A stretch of DNA of 64,000 nt from Pseudomonas yamanorum (lineage in GTDB: Bacteria; Pseudomonadota; Gammaproteobacteria; Pseudomonadales; Pseudomonadaceae), in contig NZ_LT629793.1 of NCBI RefSeq assembly GCF_900105735.1, positions 1,116,001 through 1,180,000 on the forward strand, in the 5' to 3' direction. A model generated the notes under the pieces. That model was not told the origin of the DNA. It searched no databases and saw only the letters and a list, made by a program, of their open reading frames with translations. Below, in pieces: positions 56,781 to 64,000 of the stretch. Both the position numbers and the translations under genes were made by a program. Position 1 is the stretch's first letter. Each line of letters starts with the position of its first letter.

Positions 56781-57587
56781 ATGTCGAGCTTGGACGCGCT
56801 CATGAGCAGCTATTTCGAGGGCCTGTTGGCGCTGGCACTGAGTATGGCGCGGTTATACCCCTGTGCTTATTTAGTGCCTGCTTTCGGCTTTACGCTGATT
56901 CGCGGGCTAGCGCGTCACGCCATTGTCGTAGCCTTAGCGGTACTTCCCGCGGTGTCGTTGCAAGGCCAGCTAGCGTTCGCCTTCGCCGAGCCTGGTTACT
57001 ATTGGATAGCCTTGCTGCTCAAGGAGGTCGCGCTAGGACTGCTGATTGGCGTGATACTGAGCCTGCCATTCTGGCTTTTCGAAAGCGTAGGCGCACTGCT
57101 CGACAACCAGCGAGGGGCGCTTACGGGAGGGCAACTCAACCCTGCACTAGGCGCCGATGCAACGCCATTGGGACACCTGTTTAAAGAGATGACTGTGGTT
57201 GTAATGATGACGCTGCTTGGTTTCGACGTGCTTCTGCAGGTGCTGTGGAGCAGTTATGAAGTTTGGCCGGCAATGGCCTGGATGCCCTTGCCCGCCGGCG
57301 GTTTTGCGGGCCTTATGGCCCTTATTAACGGAACATTTACTTACTTAATATTATACTCGGCGCCGTTTGTTGCAGTATTGCTAATTGCGGATTTTTCCAT
57401 GGCCATGCTCAGCGTGTACAGCCCGCAGCTGCAAGTGTTTGTTCTCGCCATTCCAGCCAAGTGCCTGATTGGACTGGCTTTTTTGGTTATTTACCTACCT
57501 ACCCTGTGGGAACACATGAGCCTGCGCCTGCAGACGTTCACGGATCTGATACCGAGCATAAAGGTGCTGCTGGGAACGGTAGGATGA
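56781..57587 (+). CDS. hrcT: T3SS export apparatus protein SctT (HrcT)
   Basis: 268 residues from the ATG 4 nt after hrcS. FliR/SctT features: LALSMARLYPCAYLVPAFGF, LLKEVALGLLIGVILSLPFW, DNQRGALTGGQLNPALGADA and LLIADFSMAMLSVYSPQLQV. It overlaps hrcU by 4 nt (ATGA). Confidence 0.95.
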   Translation: MSSLDALMSSYFEGLLALALSMARLYPCAYLVPAFGFTLIRGLARHAIVVALAVLPAVSLQGQLAFAFAEPGYYWIALLLKEVALGLLIGVILSLPFWLFESVGALLDNQRGALTGGQLNPALGADATPLGHLFKEMTVVVMMTLLGFDVLLQVLWSSYEVWPAMAWMPLPAGGFAGLMALINGTFTYLILYSAPFVAVLLIADFSMAMLSVYSPQLQVFVLAIPAKCLIGLAFLVIYLPTLWEHMSLRLQTFTDLIPSIKVLLGTVG

Positions 57588-58792
57588 GTGGGGAAAGGAA
57601 TCAACCCGCCACACCTAAGCGTCTGCGCGATGCGCGCAAAAAAGGCGAGGTGGCCCAGAGCCAAGATCTGATTCGTCTGCTAGCCCTGAGCCTAATGTGC
57701 GAGCTGTCATTGTACTCGGCCAACGATAGTCTGAACCGACTGAACGGATTCATCCATTATGGTTTGGGGCGCCTCGCCCCGCTGACACCTAGCAGCCTAT
57801 TGGAGGTAAGCGCGCAGGCCGGAGGTGTCCTGCTATATTTTTTCGCTGCCACGCTGGCACCCGCAGTGGCGATTCGGCTAATCGGTGGATGGATGCAGTT
57901 CGGTTTTTTGTGGGCTCCTGAAGCGCTGCGCCCGGACATTAATCGACTCAATCCGCTGGCCCAACTTAAGCAAATGTTTTCCGCGCAAGCCCTATTCAAC
58001 TTAATTGCAGGGCTGCTCAAAGCCGCGCTTATCAGCGGCTTGGTATTAAGCTTGAGTCTACCGGCAGTAGGGACGCTGATCATGTTGGTGGAGACCGACT
58101 TATACGACTACTTGCACGGAGCGCTACTGCTTTTTCAGCGTATTCTGCGCGCTTGTTTCGGGGCCTTGGCGGTAGTAGCCCTGATTGATATGTTGATGCA
58201 ACGTTATTTTTATAATAAACGTCAACGCATGACCCATGAAGAGGTGAAAAAGGAATACAAGGAATCCGAAGTCGACGCCAGCCTGAAGTCGCATCGCAGG
58301 TCACTCATGGCACAATGGCTGGAGGAGCCTCTCATCGCGCCACCGTCATTAGAACAATCGGACATGCTCATCGTAAACCCCACCCACCTTGCGGTTGCGT
58401 TGTATTACCGACCTGGGCAGACGCCGCTGCCACAGATCACGGCGAAGGGTGAAGATCGAGGCTGCTTGGCTTTGATAGCGCGCGCTAATGAGGCGAAAGT
58501 TCCAGTCATCCGCTACCGATGGCTAGCGCGCACTCTCTATCCTGGCGCACTCGGCAGTTACATTCCGCGTGAGACACTCCGCATCCTCGCCACTCTCTAT
58601 CAAACCTTAAAAACCCTCGACCGCAATAGTTTTCACGGGCCGCTGGACATGGATACACTAATCCCCTTATCAAAGAGTTTGAAAACAAGCGCCCCGCCAC
58701 TATCGACCGCCAATCATGCTCCATTCGATCCATTAGAAAGCGATGTAGCCATGGAGATCGAACTAACTGAAGCAATTGATGTCAAATCTTAA
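57584..58792 (+). CDS. hrcU: T3SS autoprotease/export switch SctU (HrcU)
   Basis: 402 residues. Start GERNQPATPKRLRDARKKGE; four membrane helices; linker (MTHEEVKKEYKESEVDASLK); cytosolic domain with the autocleavage motif NPTH in MLIVNPTHLAVALYY. Usual length is about 350-360; the extra ~45 C-terminal residues (from about LIPLSKSLKTSAPPL, acidic at the end) are unusual. Last apparatus gene of the operon; hrpS follows after 74 nt. Confidence 0.95.
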   Translation: MSGERNQPATPKRLRDARKKGEVAQSQDLIRLLALSLMCELSLYSANDSLNRLNGFIHYGLGRLAPLTPSSLLEVSAQAGGVLLYFFAATLAPAVAIRLIGGWMQFGFLWAPEALRPDINRLNPLAQLKQMFSAQALFNLIAGLLKAALISGLVLSLSLPAVGTLIMLVETDLYDYLHGALLLFQRILRACFGALAVVALIDMLMQRYFYNKRQRMTHEEVKKEYKESEVDASLKSHRRSLMAQWLEEPLIAPPSLEQSDMLIVNPTHLAVALYYRPGQTPLPQITAKGEDRGCLALIARANEAKVPVIRYRWLARTLYPGALGSYIPRETLRILATLYQTLKTLDRNSFHGPLDMDTLIPLSKSLKTSAPPLSTANHAPFDPLESDVAMEIELTEAIDVKS

Positions 58793-58866
58793 GCTGAACG
58801 CTTATGCAATGACGGCAGGGATTGTCCACTTCTCACGGTATATAGTCAGCGGTAACAATAGAACTT

Positions 58867-59811
58867 ATGAAGAGTCTTTTAAAAGCACAGCCAACTCAGC
58901 CCGAACAATCTTCAGTCAATCTCCTGGTCGATAAAGTCGGCCCCCTACCGTTGGACATCTTTTTGTGTGGTGAAACCGGTACCGGTAAAGATAATATGGC
59001 GCGACGCATTCATGAACGATCGGGGCGCACCGGTAAATTTATTCCAATAAATTGTGCCGCTATTCCCGAAAGTCTGGCCGAGAGCCTGCTGTTCGGAACA
59101 GTCAGCGGCGTGTTCACCGGCGCCACCCGTGCACGCGCTGGCTACTTTGAAGCCGCCCATCAAGGCACTCTGTATTTGGATGAAATCGACAGTATGCCAG
59201 TGCACACCCAAGCCAAACTACTGCGAGCCATCGAAACTCGCGGCGTTGAGCGACTTGGTTCGACTGAATTTATATCTTTGGACTTGCGTATAATTGCCTC
59301 CGCACAAGGATCGTTGAATCACTTGGTCGAAACGCAGCGCTTTCGTAGCGATTTGTTTTACCGGCTCAACGCACTGACCATCCAATTACCGCCATTGAGA
59401 ACTCAAAAAGCGCGCATTATCCCGTGCTTTCTAAAAATGCTTGAAGCCGAAGCGAGCCTATTGAATTGTCCTTTTCTACCGCCCCCTTCTAATGTATTGA
59501 GCGAGCTGGTTAGTCATCCTTGGCCAGGCAATCTGCGCGAGCTTCGCTCGGCGGCACGCCGCTATGCTCTGGGCCTGCCACCGTTGCAAGGTAATGACGC
59601 CGCAATCCAAAGCCCGGCACCTGCCAATCTTAGAGACCAGTTGCAGCAAGTAGAGAAAAATTTAATCGAGGAGTCGCTCAAGCGTCATAATCAATCGATT
59701 GCCGACGTCATTGACGAACTGGGCATCCCCAGCCGAACGTTCTACCATCGGTTAAAACGCCTGCAGATCAGCCCGCCGAGTAAGCCCGGTGGTAAGACTC
59801 TGAACATATAA
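58867..59811 (+). CDS. hrpS: Sigma54 enhancer-binding protein HrpS
   Basis: 314 residues, no receiver domain: an AAA+ domain directly from the N-terminus, as in HrpR/HrpS. Walker A GETGTGKDN, sigma54-contact loop GVFTGAT (consensus GAFTGA), Walker B LYLDEIDSM, arginine finger region RFRSDLFYRLN, and a Fis-type HTH at the end (ADVIDELGIPSRTFYHRLKR). It should activate the sigma54 promoter of hrpL at 48388-48404. Only one such gene is in the window, where P. syringae has the hrpR-hrpS pair. Confidence 0.93.
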   Translation: MKSLLKAQPTQPEQSSVNLLVDKVGPLPLDIFLCGETGTGKDNMARRIHERSGRTGKFIPINCAAIPESLAESLLFGTVSGVFTGATRARAGYFEAAHQGTLYLDEIDSMPVHTQAKLLRAIETRGVERLGSTEFISLDLRIIASAQGSLNHLVETQRFRSDLFYRLNALTIQLPPLRTQKARIIPCFLKMLEAEASLLNCPFLPPPSNVLSELVSHPWPGNLRELRSAARRYALGLPPLQGNDAAIQSPAPANLRDQLQQVEKNLIEESLKRHNQSIADVIDELGIPSRTFYHRLKRLQISPPSKPGGKTLNI

Positions 59812-59825
59812 GAAAACAGTTCTAT

Positions 59826-59864
59826 TGAGGTCGGATGACTTAAATTAGTCGCCTCCCGACCTCA
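59826..59864. terminator. Inverted repeat between convergent hrpS and hrcC
   Basis: TGAGGTCGG (59826-59834) pairs with CCGACCTCA (59856-59864); the loop holds a second short stem (GACT/AGTC). It lies exactly between the two convergent stop codons and overlaps the hrcC stop. Probably a bidirectional terminator, though without a long T run. Confidence 0.6.
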
Positions 59865-61547
59865 TTCGCCCTTCAGCTCAATGAATTGGACTCGGCCGCG
59901 CGGCGCCAGAAGTTCCTGCACGGACTCAACCACTTCGCGCTCCAGCGGCCTCTCGCCGCTGTCCACATAGCGGCGCAGGTCGTGTTGATCGCCGATCAAG
60001 CGCGGAACCAGGATAAACAAGCGCTCCCGTCGACTTTGACTATGCTCACGGTCGGAGAACAGCAACGGGCCTAGCACCGGGATGCGACCGAGCCACGGGA
60101 TTCGGCGCGCACTTTCAAGGTTTTGTTGCTGCTGCAACCCACCGATTACGAGCGCCCTACTCTCCTCGATCAACACTTGGGTGCTGACTACACTTTTATG
60201 CGTACTCGAGAGCACCGGACCTTGCGCACGCGGTTCAAACTGGCCATCTTCAATGTCGATCAGCAATTGCATCTGCTTGCGTCGGCCTCCCTCGATTATA
60301 CGCGGGGTTACCTGCAAACTGGTGCCAACAGTTACCGCCTCGAGGCTAGCTACCCGTTCCCCAACATTCGACAGGTACTCAGTCCGACTGAAGTCAATGA
60401 TGGCAGGATGGTTTTCTAGTGTAAGCACCGATGGGCTGGCGATCAAGGACGCCCGCCCAAACTCCTCTAATGCGTGTAACTGCGCCATAAAGCGCTTTCG
60501 ATTGCCAATAAAAAAAGTCGACGTAGCTCCCGAAGGCAAAAGGCTAACACCTCCAAGCTCCTGGCCATTATTGGTGCGCCAGTCAACCGCCAAACCCGAT
60601 AAATCCCGCCGATCTATATCTAGGATTAATGCATCGATTTCAATCAAACGGCTCGGTTGATCGATCTGGGCAATCAGTGCCTCATACATAGGCCGCCGGC
60701 TGGCCTGATCGTGCACTAAAACCGCATTGTTGCGTATGTCCGGCTCTACTCGAAAGTATGTCTTCGGGCGGATTGCTGCCGATCGCGAGCTCTTTGACGC
60801 CCCGGCCTTAGCCATGATTAAAGCGTCGCTCATATTATCCCCGCGATTCATATTCTGGAGTGAAAGCTCTTCGAAAGAAGTATCGTCTAATAACCGCCGC
60901 AACAAGGTCGCGGCGCCAGGGATCAAGACCTTTTCCGCGCGGTACTGGACGCTGCGATCATCGGCATTGATGTAGCGCAGCGGCAAGCTGATCAAAACCG
61001 GTTCCTGTGGCTCATTCTCCTCTGTGTGCAACTGCTCGTCCGCGAAGCTCTGAATCAACTCGATATAGGCTTGCGGCCCAGACACCAGCACGGATTTTCC
61101 ACTATCGAGTACACCCCATCCGAACCTTACATCCAGCAGGCCAATCTCAGTCAAGGCCAGGCGGAGCTCAGCGGCATCTTCTTGCACCAACAGGCGCGCC
61201 GAAACGTACTCACCACCAGGACTGATGAACAGCGTATTTTTATAAAAAAACCAGTCAAAGCGCTGTTCCAGAGCCAAGCGGTCAAGCACTTGACTAGCCT
61301 GATGGCTACGGTAGTAACCATTCACCCTGCCGTATTCACCACTCAATGCCAAGCGAAAACCAAACCCGTCGGCGAAACGCTGCAGAACCTGTTCGAGCGG
61401 TTCGTACTCCGCGTCGTAGGCATAAGCAGTTTCACGCCACTTATTGACGAGCGGCGCAGCCAGCAGTGGCATCGGGAGACACGAACCGAAACCAAGCACA
61501 CTTAGCAGCACGCACTGGCACCACCGTCGTAGATTACGCAAGATCAT
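59862..61547 (-). CDS. hrcC: T3SS outer-membrane secretin SctC (HrcC)
   Basis: 561 residues with a signal peptide (to about MPLLAA). N0/N1 periplasmic domains (LEQVLQRFADGFGFRLALSG, GLLDVRFGWGVLDSGKSVLV, SLPLRYINADDRS), then the secretin core (AVLVHDQASRRPMYEALIAQ, IEIDALILDIDRRDLSGLAV) and the barrel with EESRALVIGGLQQ and RRIPWLGRIPVLGPLLFSDR. About 140 residues shorter than P. syringae HrcC, mainly in the spacing between domains. Last gene of the hrpD-hrpE-hrpF-hrpG-hrcC cluster; hrpT and hrpV, which follow hrcC in P. syringae, are absent. Confidence 0.94.
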   Translation of the reverse strand: MILRNLRRWCQCVLLSVLGFGSCLPMPLLAAPLVNKWRETAYAYDAEYEPLEQVLQRFADGFGFRLALSGEYGRVNGYYRSHQASQVLDRLALEQRFDWFFYKNTLFISPGGEYVSARLLVQEDAAELRLALTEIGLLDVRFGWGVLDSGKSVLVSGPQAYIELIQSFADEQLHTEENEPQEPVLISLPLRYINADDRSVQYRAEKVLIPGAATLLRRLLDDTSFEELSLQNMNRGDNMSDALIMAKAGASKSSRSAAIRPKTYFRVEPDIRNNAVLVHDQASRRPMYEALIAQIDQPSRLIEIDALILDIDRRDLSGLAVDWRTNNGQELGGVSLLPSGATSTFFIGNRKRFMAQLHALEEFGRASLIASPSVLTLENHPAIIDFSRTEYLSNVGERVASLEAVTVGTSLQVTPRIIEGGRRKQMQLLIDIEDGQFEPRAQGPVLSSTHKSVVSTQVLIEESRALVIGGLQQQQNLESARRIPWLGRIPVLGPLLFSDREHSQSRRERLFILVPRLIGDQHDLRRYVDSGERPLEREVVESVQELLAPRGRVQFIELKGE

Positions 61548-61552
61548 TTACT

Positions 61553-61891
61553 TCACTCAAGCTGGGCCACACCATAGATTAAAGAATCACGTTGATTTAA
61601 TAGGCGCCCAAATGCATCGTTCAGCAAGCTGGCATCTACAGCCCCGGGAACATACTTGAAGAGTCCAAACTTTTCGAGATCCACGGTGGCCGTGAGCTGA
61701 CCACCGAACTCGGCCTGAGCCAACGTTTGCAGTTGCAGAAAGCGTTCGAAGTCACGGGGCTGAATGAGCCGCATTATTAAGGTCACCCCCCTTGACTTAA
61801 TCGTAAAAATCGTGACCCAGCCCATAAATTCTGTGCAACAACGCAGTACCTCCTGCATTGGCCCAAAACATGATGGCGTATGCGAGATCAC
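61553..61891 (-). CDS. hrpG: HrpG-like T3SS accessory protein
   Basis: 112 residues. GTG start overlaps the hrpF stop (GTGA). The position between hrpF and hrcC and the size class fit HrpG, which in P. syringae is a chaperone-like protein that relieves HrpV. The sequence is divergent (TIKSRGVTLIMRLIQPRDFE, LEKFGLFKYVPGAVDASLLN); the assignment is mostly by synteny. hrpV itself is not seen, so the regulatory role may differ. Confidence 0.6.
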   Translation of the reverse strand: MISHTPSCFGPMQEVLRCCTEFMGWVTIFTIKSRGVTLIMRLIQPRDFERFLQLQTLAQAEFGGQLTATVDLEKFGLFKYVPGAVDASLLNDAFGRLLNQRDSLIYGVAQLE

Positions 61892-62124
61892 GGTATAGCA
61901 TCAATAATCGCCTTGGTGAGGTTATGCTGTATTCTTACATGCTGGTTGACGGCGAAAGTGCTACTTGACAAATTTTGCGTGGAAATTAAAAAATCGGCCA
62001 TATCCTGAAGAGTAACCATTCCGTCATTCGACGCTTCAAGTGCGATCCGTTGATTGTCTTCATAGTTACGCTCAAAGCGTCGATCTATCGCCCGCTGGGT
62101 GGCTGCACTTTCAAGGTACATCAT
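61888..62124 (-). CDS. hrpF: HrpF-like small T3SS protein
   Basis: 78 residues, close in length to P. syringae HrpF (about 74) and with its pattern: AIDRRFERNYEDNQRIALEA, SNDGMVTLQDMADFL, then HVRIQHNLTKAIIDAIP. HrpF is a small helical protein needed for pilus assembly, thought to be YscE-like, partnering HrpG. It is separated from hrpE by 184 nt in which no hrp box could be found. Confidence 0.75.
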   Translation of the reverse strand: MMYLESAATQRAIDRRFERNYEDNQRIALEASNDGMVTLQDMADFLISTQNLSSSTFAVNQHVRIQHNLTKAIIDAIP

Positions 62125-62308
62125 TAAACTCCAGAGTATTTAAAAAAAGGTATAAAGTCCGCTAGGCTATACAGGCAATGCCTTCACCTTAAATTATCCC
62201 ATCTAATTTTCTTGACACATGCAAGCTAATACAATGGCATCTCATTAAGTATAACCGAAAGTTTCCTTCTGCCCCGGCCCGCTAAAGCCCGAGCGACTCA
62301 TATGCGAC

Positions 62309-62875
62309 TCAAACTGCTTCTGGTAACAACAACTGAGCGATACAGTCGTTCCAATTGAGGTGCAGCTCTCCGCCCTCCATCACTAAATACAAGGCATCTT
62401 CAGCTAGCGCGCTATCGATCGACAAGATCCAGGTGCAATTAGTCTGATGATTCAGCCAATGCTGAACTTGATCTTGTACCGCGGGATGACAGCAGACTTG
62501 CAGCGAGGGCCCGCTGGGACACTCATCAAACAGTTGCATAAGTAATCCCTCAATCCGCTCAGCCGTTGGAATTTTACTTAACAGCAGTCGTAACGCCTTG
62601 TTCACTAGGTGCACGGCTGTTTCCTGATAAGATTGCTGGTGCTGTTGATGCGCTCTATCCCAGGACTCACTGCAGGCCAGCGCACGTCGCAAAAAATCGG
62701 CTTGGGCCTGATTGGCCTGTGCGACCTGAGCGTGCATCCCAGCCTCCGCCTGCACCTGCGCTTCCGCCCGAACAGCTTCGGCTTGGACAAAGCCATGTAT
62801 ATGCTGGCGACTAAGAAGTGCCGGCAGCAGTAGCGGGGTCACAGCCCCACTTTGCAGTTGACGTTTTACGAACAC
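62309..62875 (-). CDS. hrpE: T3SS stator protein SctL (HrpE)
   Basis: 188 residues from the GTG of (M)FVKRQLQSGAV, which follows a G9 run acting as a ribosome-binding-like sequence; an in-frame ATG four codons earlier is possible. FliH/YscL layout: an N-terminal Ala/Gln/Glu-rich helix (AEAVRAEAQVQAEAGMHAQV), then the C-terminal domain (HLVNKALRLLLSKIPTAERI, VCCHPAVQDQVQHWL). It binds the ATPase. It overlaps the current end of hrpD by 65 nt. Confidence 0.85.
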   Translation of the reverse strand: MFVKRQLQSGAVTPLLLPALLSRQHIHGFVQAEAVRAEAQVQAEAGMHAQVAQANQAQADFLRRALACSESWDRAHQQHQQSYQETAVHLVNKALRLLLSKIPTAERIEGLLMQLFDECPSGPSLQVCCHPAVQDQVQHWLNHQTNCTWILSIDSALAEDALYLVMEGGELHLNWNDCIAQLLLPEAV

Positions 62876-63404
62876 GCCCCCCCCCATCGCGATACTGCGC
62901 TTGCCACAACGCGGCAGCCCAAAGCAACGGCAGTTTGTCAGCCGCGGCCTGAAGCTCGAAACAGGCATCCTCGCGAGCAAAGCTCAAACGCACGCGCGAC
63001 CATAACCAAGGCCCAACTGCGCGACACAGCAACACTTCGCCGCTAATCGGCGTGCTCAACGGCGCCGGCCGCACTCCACGTGCTACACGCTCGCACCACT
63101 CACGCGCCTTATAATCCATTTGGTCGCGCGCGCGAACGCAATATATCCCACGCATGCGCTCAAAAGCCTCACGACGAACGCTGGGGGTGGCCAGCATTAA
63201 TTGCCTGAGCCAAGGGGCCACAATCGGGGCATTCTCCACCGAGACCTGCAGCGCGCGACCTAAGACCAACGGGTGCATCTCCGCCCAGCAATGCAAGGCG
63301 TCAAGGGACAGTTCACTCAATGGGGCAGGCAGCCAGCCCGCCCCTAGATCAAGCCAAGGCCTGACCCACCAGATTTGCCAAGCTTGTTCAGACAAATGAT
63401 CCAC
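62811..63404 (-). CDS. hrpD: T3SS sorting-platform protein SctK (HrpD)
   Basis: 197 residues from GTG; a TTG a few codons inside, at proper distance from GGAGGT, is an alternative start. HrpD-type features: WVRPWLDLGAGWLPAPLSEL near the start, then EMHPLVLGRALQ. The last ~24 residues (RVRKTSTAKWGCDPATAAG) come from reading through the G9 tract (plus-strand C 62877-62885) in a frame that overlaps hrpE. With 10 G the protein would stop at once (GGGACS), with 8 G it would fuse to HrpE. First gene behind the hrp box at 63465-63493. Confidence 0.78.
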   Translation of the reverse strand: MDHLSEQAWQIWWVRPWLDLGAGWLPAPLSELSLDALHCWAEMHPLVLGRALQVSVENAPIVAPWLRQLMLATPSVRREAFERMRGIYCVRARDQMDYKAREWCERVARGVRPAPLSTPISGEVLLCRAVGPWLWSRVRLSFAREDACFELQAAADKLPLLWAAALWQAQYRDGGGRVRKTSTAKWGCDPATAAGTS

Positions 63405-63464
63405 CTCCGACGGGTTGACGGTTCAAGCACATCTCACCCTAAGTGCAATGATCGACGCATTGTA

Positions 63465-63493
63465 TAGGTGGTGACTCATCGCCATTCAGTTCC
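63465..63493 (-). promoter_or_regulatory. hrp box directly upstream of hrpD
   Basis: Minus strand GGAACT, 16-nt spacer, CCACCTA: one mismatch to GGAACC-N16-CCACNNA. It lies about 60 nt before the hrpD start, so hrpD appears to be the first gene of this transcript. Confidence 0.78.
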
Positions 63494-64000
63494 ATAGCCG
63501 AACGATAACCACGGCTATCTACCCCCTGATGGCATTACCAGTAACGTCTCACAGCAAGCAACGACACGGCGCCGTATACGGAACCCATTGCACCATCAAA
63601 GCTAAGGCTCAAGCCTATACGAGCTCAGGCTACGCTTTCGGCTCCTTCAGACCGCCGACCACTTCTGCCTCAGCAGCGTTCTACCAATTCCAACTGCTGG
63701 CATACTTCGCCCTTGAACTAGCACCCGACGATGTCTGGCCAAACTTAGGTGCCGTACAACGTGCCTGATCATGCACAGCTGCCGTTGCAGCAAGGCGCTC
63801 GTTGAGATTTGTTCATTCCAGCAAGACCACGATTGCTGCAGGAGATCATTTTTAACACCCTTCCGGCACGCACTTGACAGACATTCAAACGCACCAGAAA
63901 GGCACCTAGCCAACAGAGTCAAGGAACCGATTATCCTCGTAAATCGGTAGAGAAATCGCTGCACCTTACGCCAGTTAAAGCCCGGAGGAACTCACCGAGT
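63494..64000. other. Region upstream of the hrpD operon, no gene supported
   Basis: About 500 nt to the window edge. In Hrp clusters hrcJ and hrpB normally sit here. No frame shows the lipobox, the SQREANEM-type start or the membrane tail of HrcJ. Two frames of 79 and 105 codons exist but have no recognised domain. Confidence 0.5.

Noticed and set aside
62125..62308. hrp box before hrpF
   Set aside because: Searched the 184-nt gap on the minus strand; only GGAAAC without a CCAC partner. hrpF is probably read from the hrpD promoter or an unseen one.
63647..63964. 105-codon minus-strand frame as hrcJ
   Set aside because: No lipoprotein signal, no HrcJ start motif or membrane tail, and it ends 240 nt before hrpD. 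Nothing supports SctJ.
1..64000. Intact tRNA or rRNA genes
   Set aside because: None recognised on either strand; only the tRNA-Ser-like 3' fragment at 25288-25312.

Overview
The window is Pseudomonas-like chromosomal DNA: an MvaT-type H-NS protein, a Hrp-type type III secretion system (T3SS) with an HrpL/HrpS/sigma54 circuit, and DUF1120 chaperone-usher fimbriae all point there. It fits a plant- or rhizosphere-associated member of the fluorescens/syringae lineages; the species is not determinable by eye. Roughly two thirds is accessory DNA full of insertion sequences, prophage scars and broken genes.

Left part (1-18.2 kb): the broken end of a hybrid sensor kinase, a DUF3422 remnant, an MvaT-like silencer, a hydrolase pseudogene and a secreted protein of unknown function. 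Then come three overlapping tyrosine-recombinase genes resembling the ginABC module of GInt genomic islands; the third is cut by an IS66 fragment and fused in frame to TnpB. A broken NlpC/P60 hydrolase follows, then a BvgS/BvgA-like cluster (two convergent response regulators, one without its phospho-acceptor aspartate, and a 1202-residue hybrid kinase) and a TPR/glycosyltransferase-like protein.

Middle part (18.2-42.2 kb): bracketed by two inverted copies of one 1196-bp IS3-family element. Inside are a 73-residue ubiquitin-like protein (about 59% identical to eukaryotic ubiquitin over 73 positions, without the Gly-Gly tail and without Lys48/Lys63), a chimeric prophage scar (Mu-like head genes joined to P2-like terminase, scaffold and capsid genes), one copy of a diverged ~420-bp repeat, a SleB-like hydrolase, a complete IS66-family element with perfect 8-bp target duplication that carries a HAD phosphatase passenger gene, several IS3/IS5 relics, an AT-rich fimbrial operon and the second repeat copy.

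Right part (42.2-64 kb): an HrpL-regulated secreted harpin/translocator-like protein behind a near-perfect hrp box, an acetyltransferase, hrpL behind a sigma54-type promoter, and the divergent hrpJ-hrcV-hrpQ-hrcN-hrpO-hrpP-hrcQ-hrcR-hrcS-hrcT-hrcU-hrpS cluster facing the convergent hrpD-hrpE-hrpF-hrpG-hrcC cluster. Inferred cascade: HrpS acts on the sigma54 promoter of hrpL; HrpL acts on hrp boxes before hrpJ, before the harpin-like gene and before hrpD. hrcJ, hrpB and the pilus gene are not where they usually sit next to hrpD, and an hrp box lies directly before hrpD instead, so the operon looks rearranged.

Long C tracts (9-11 nt) and frameshifts at homopolymers recur. They may be slippage sites or sequencing errors, so every frameshift-based pseudogene call below carries that caveat.
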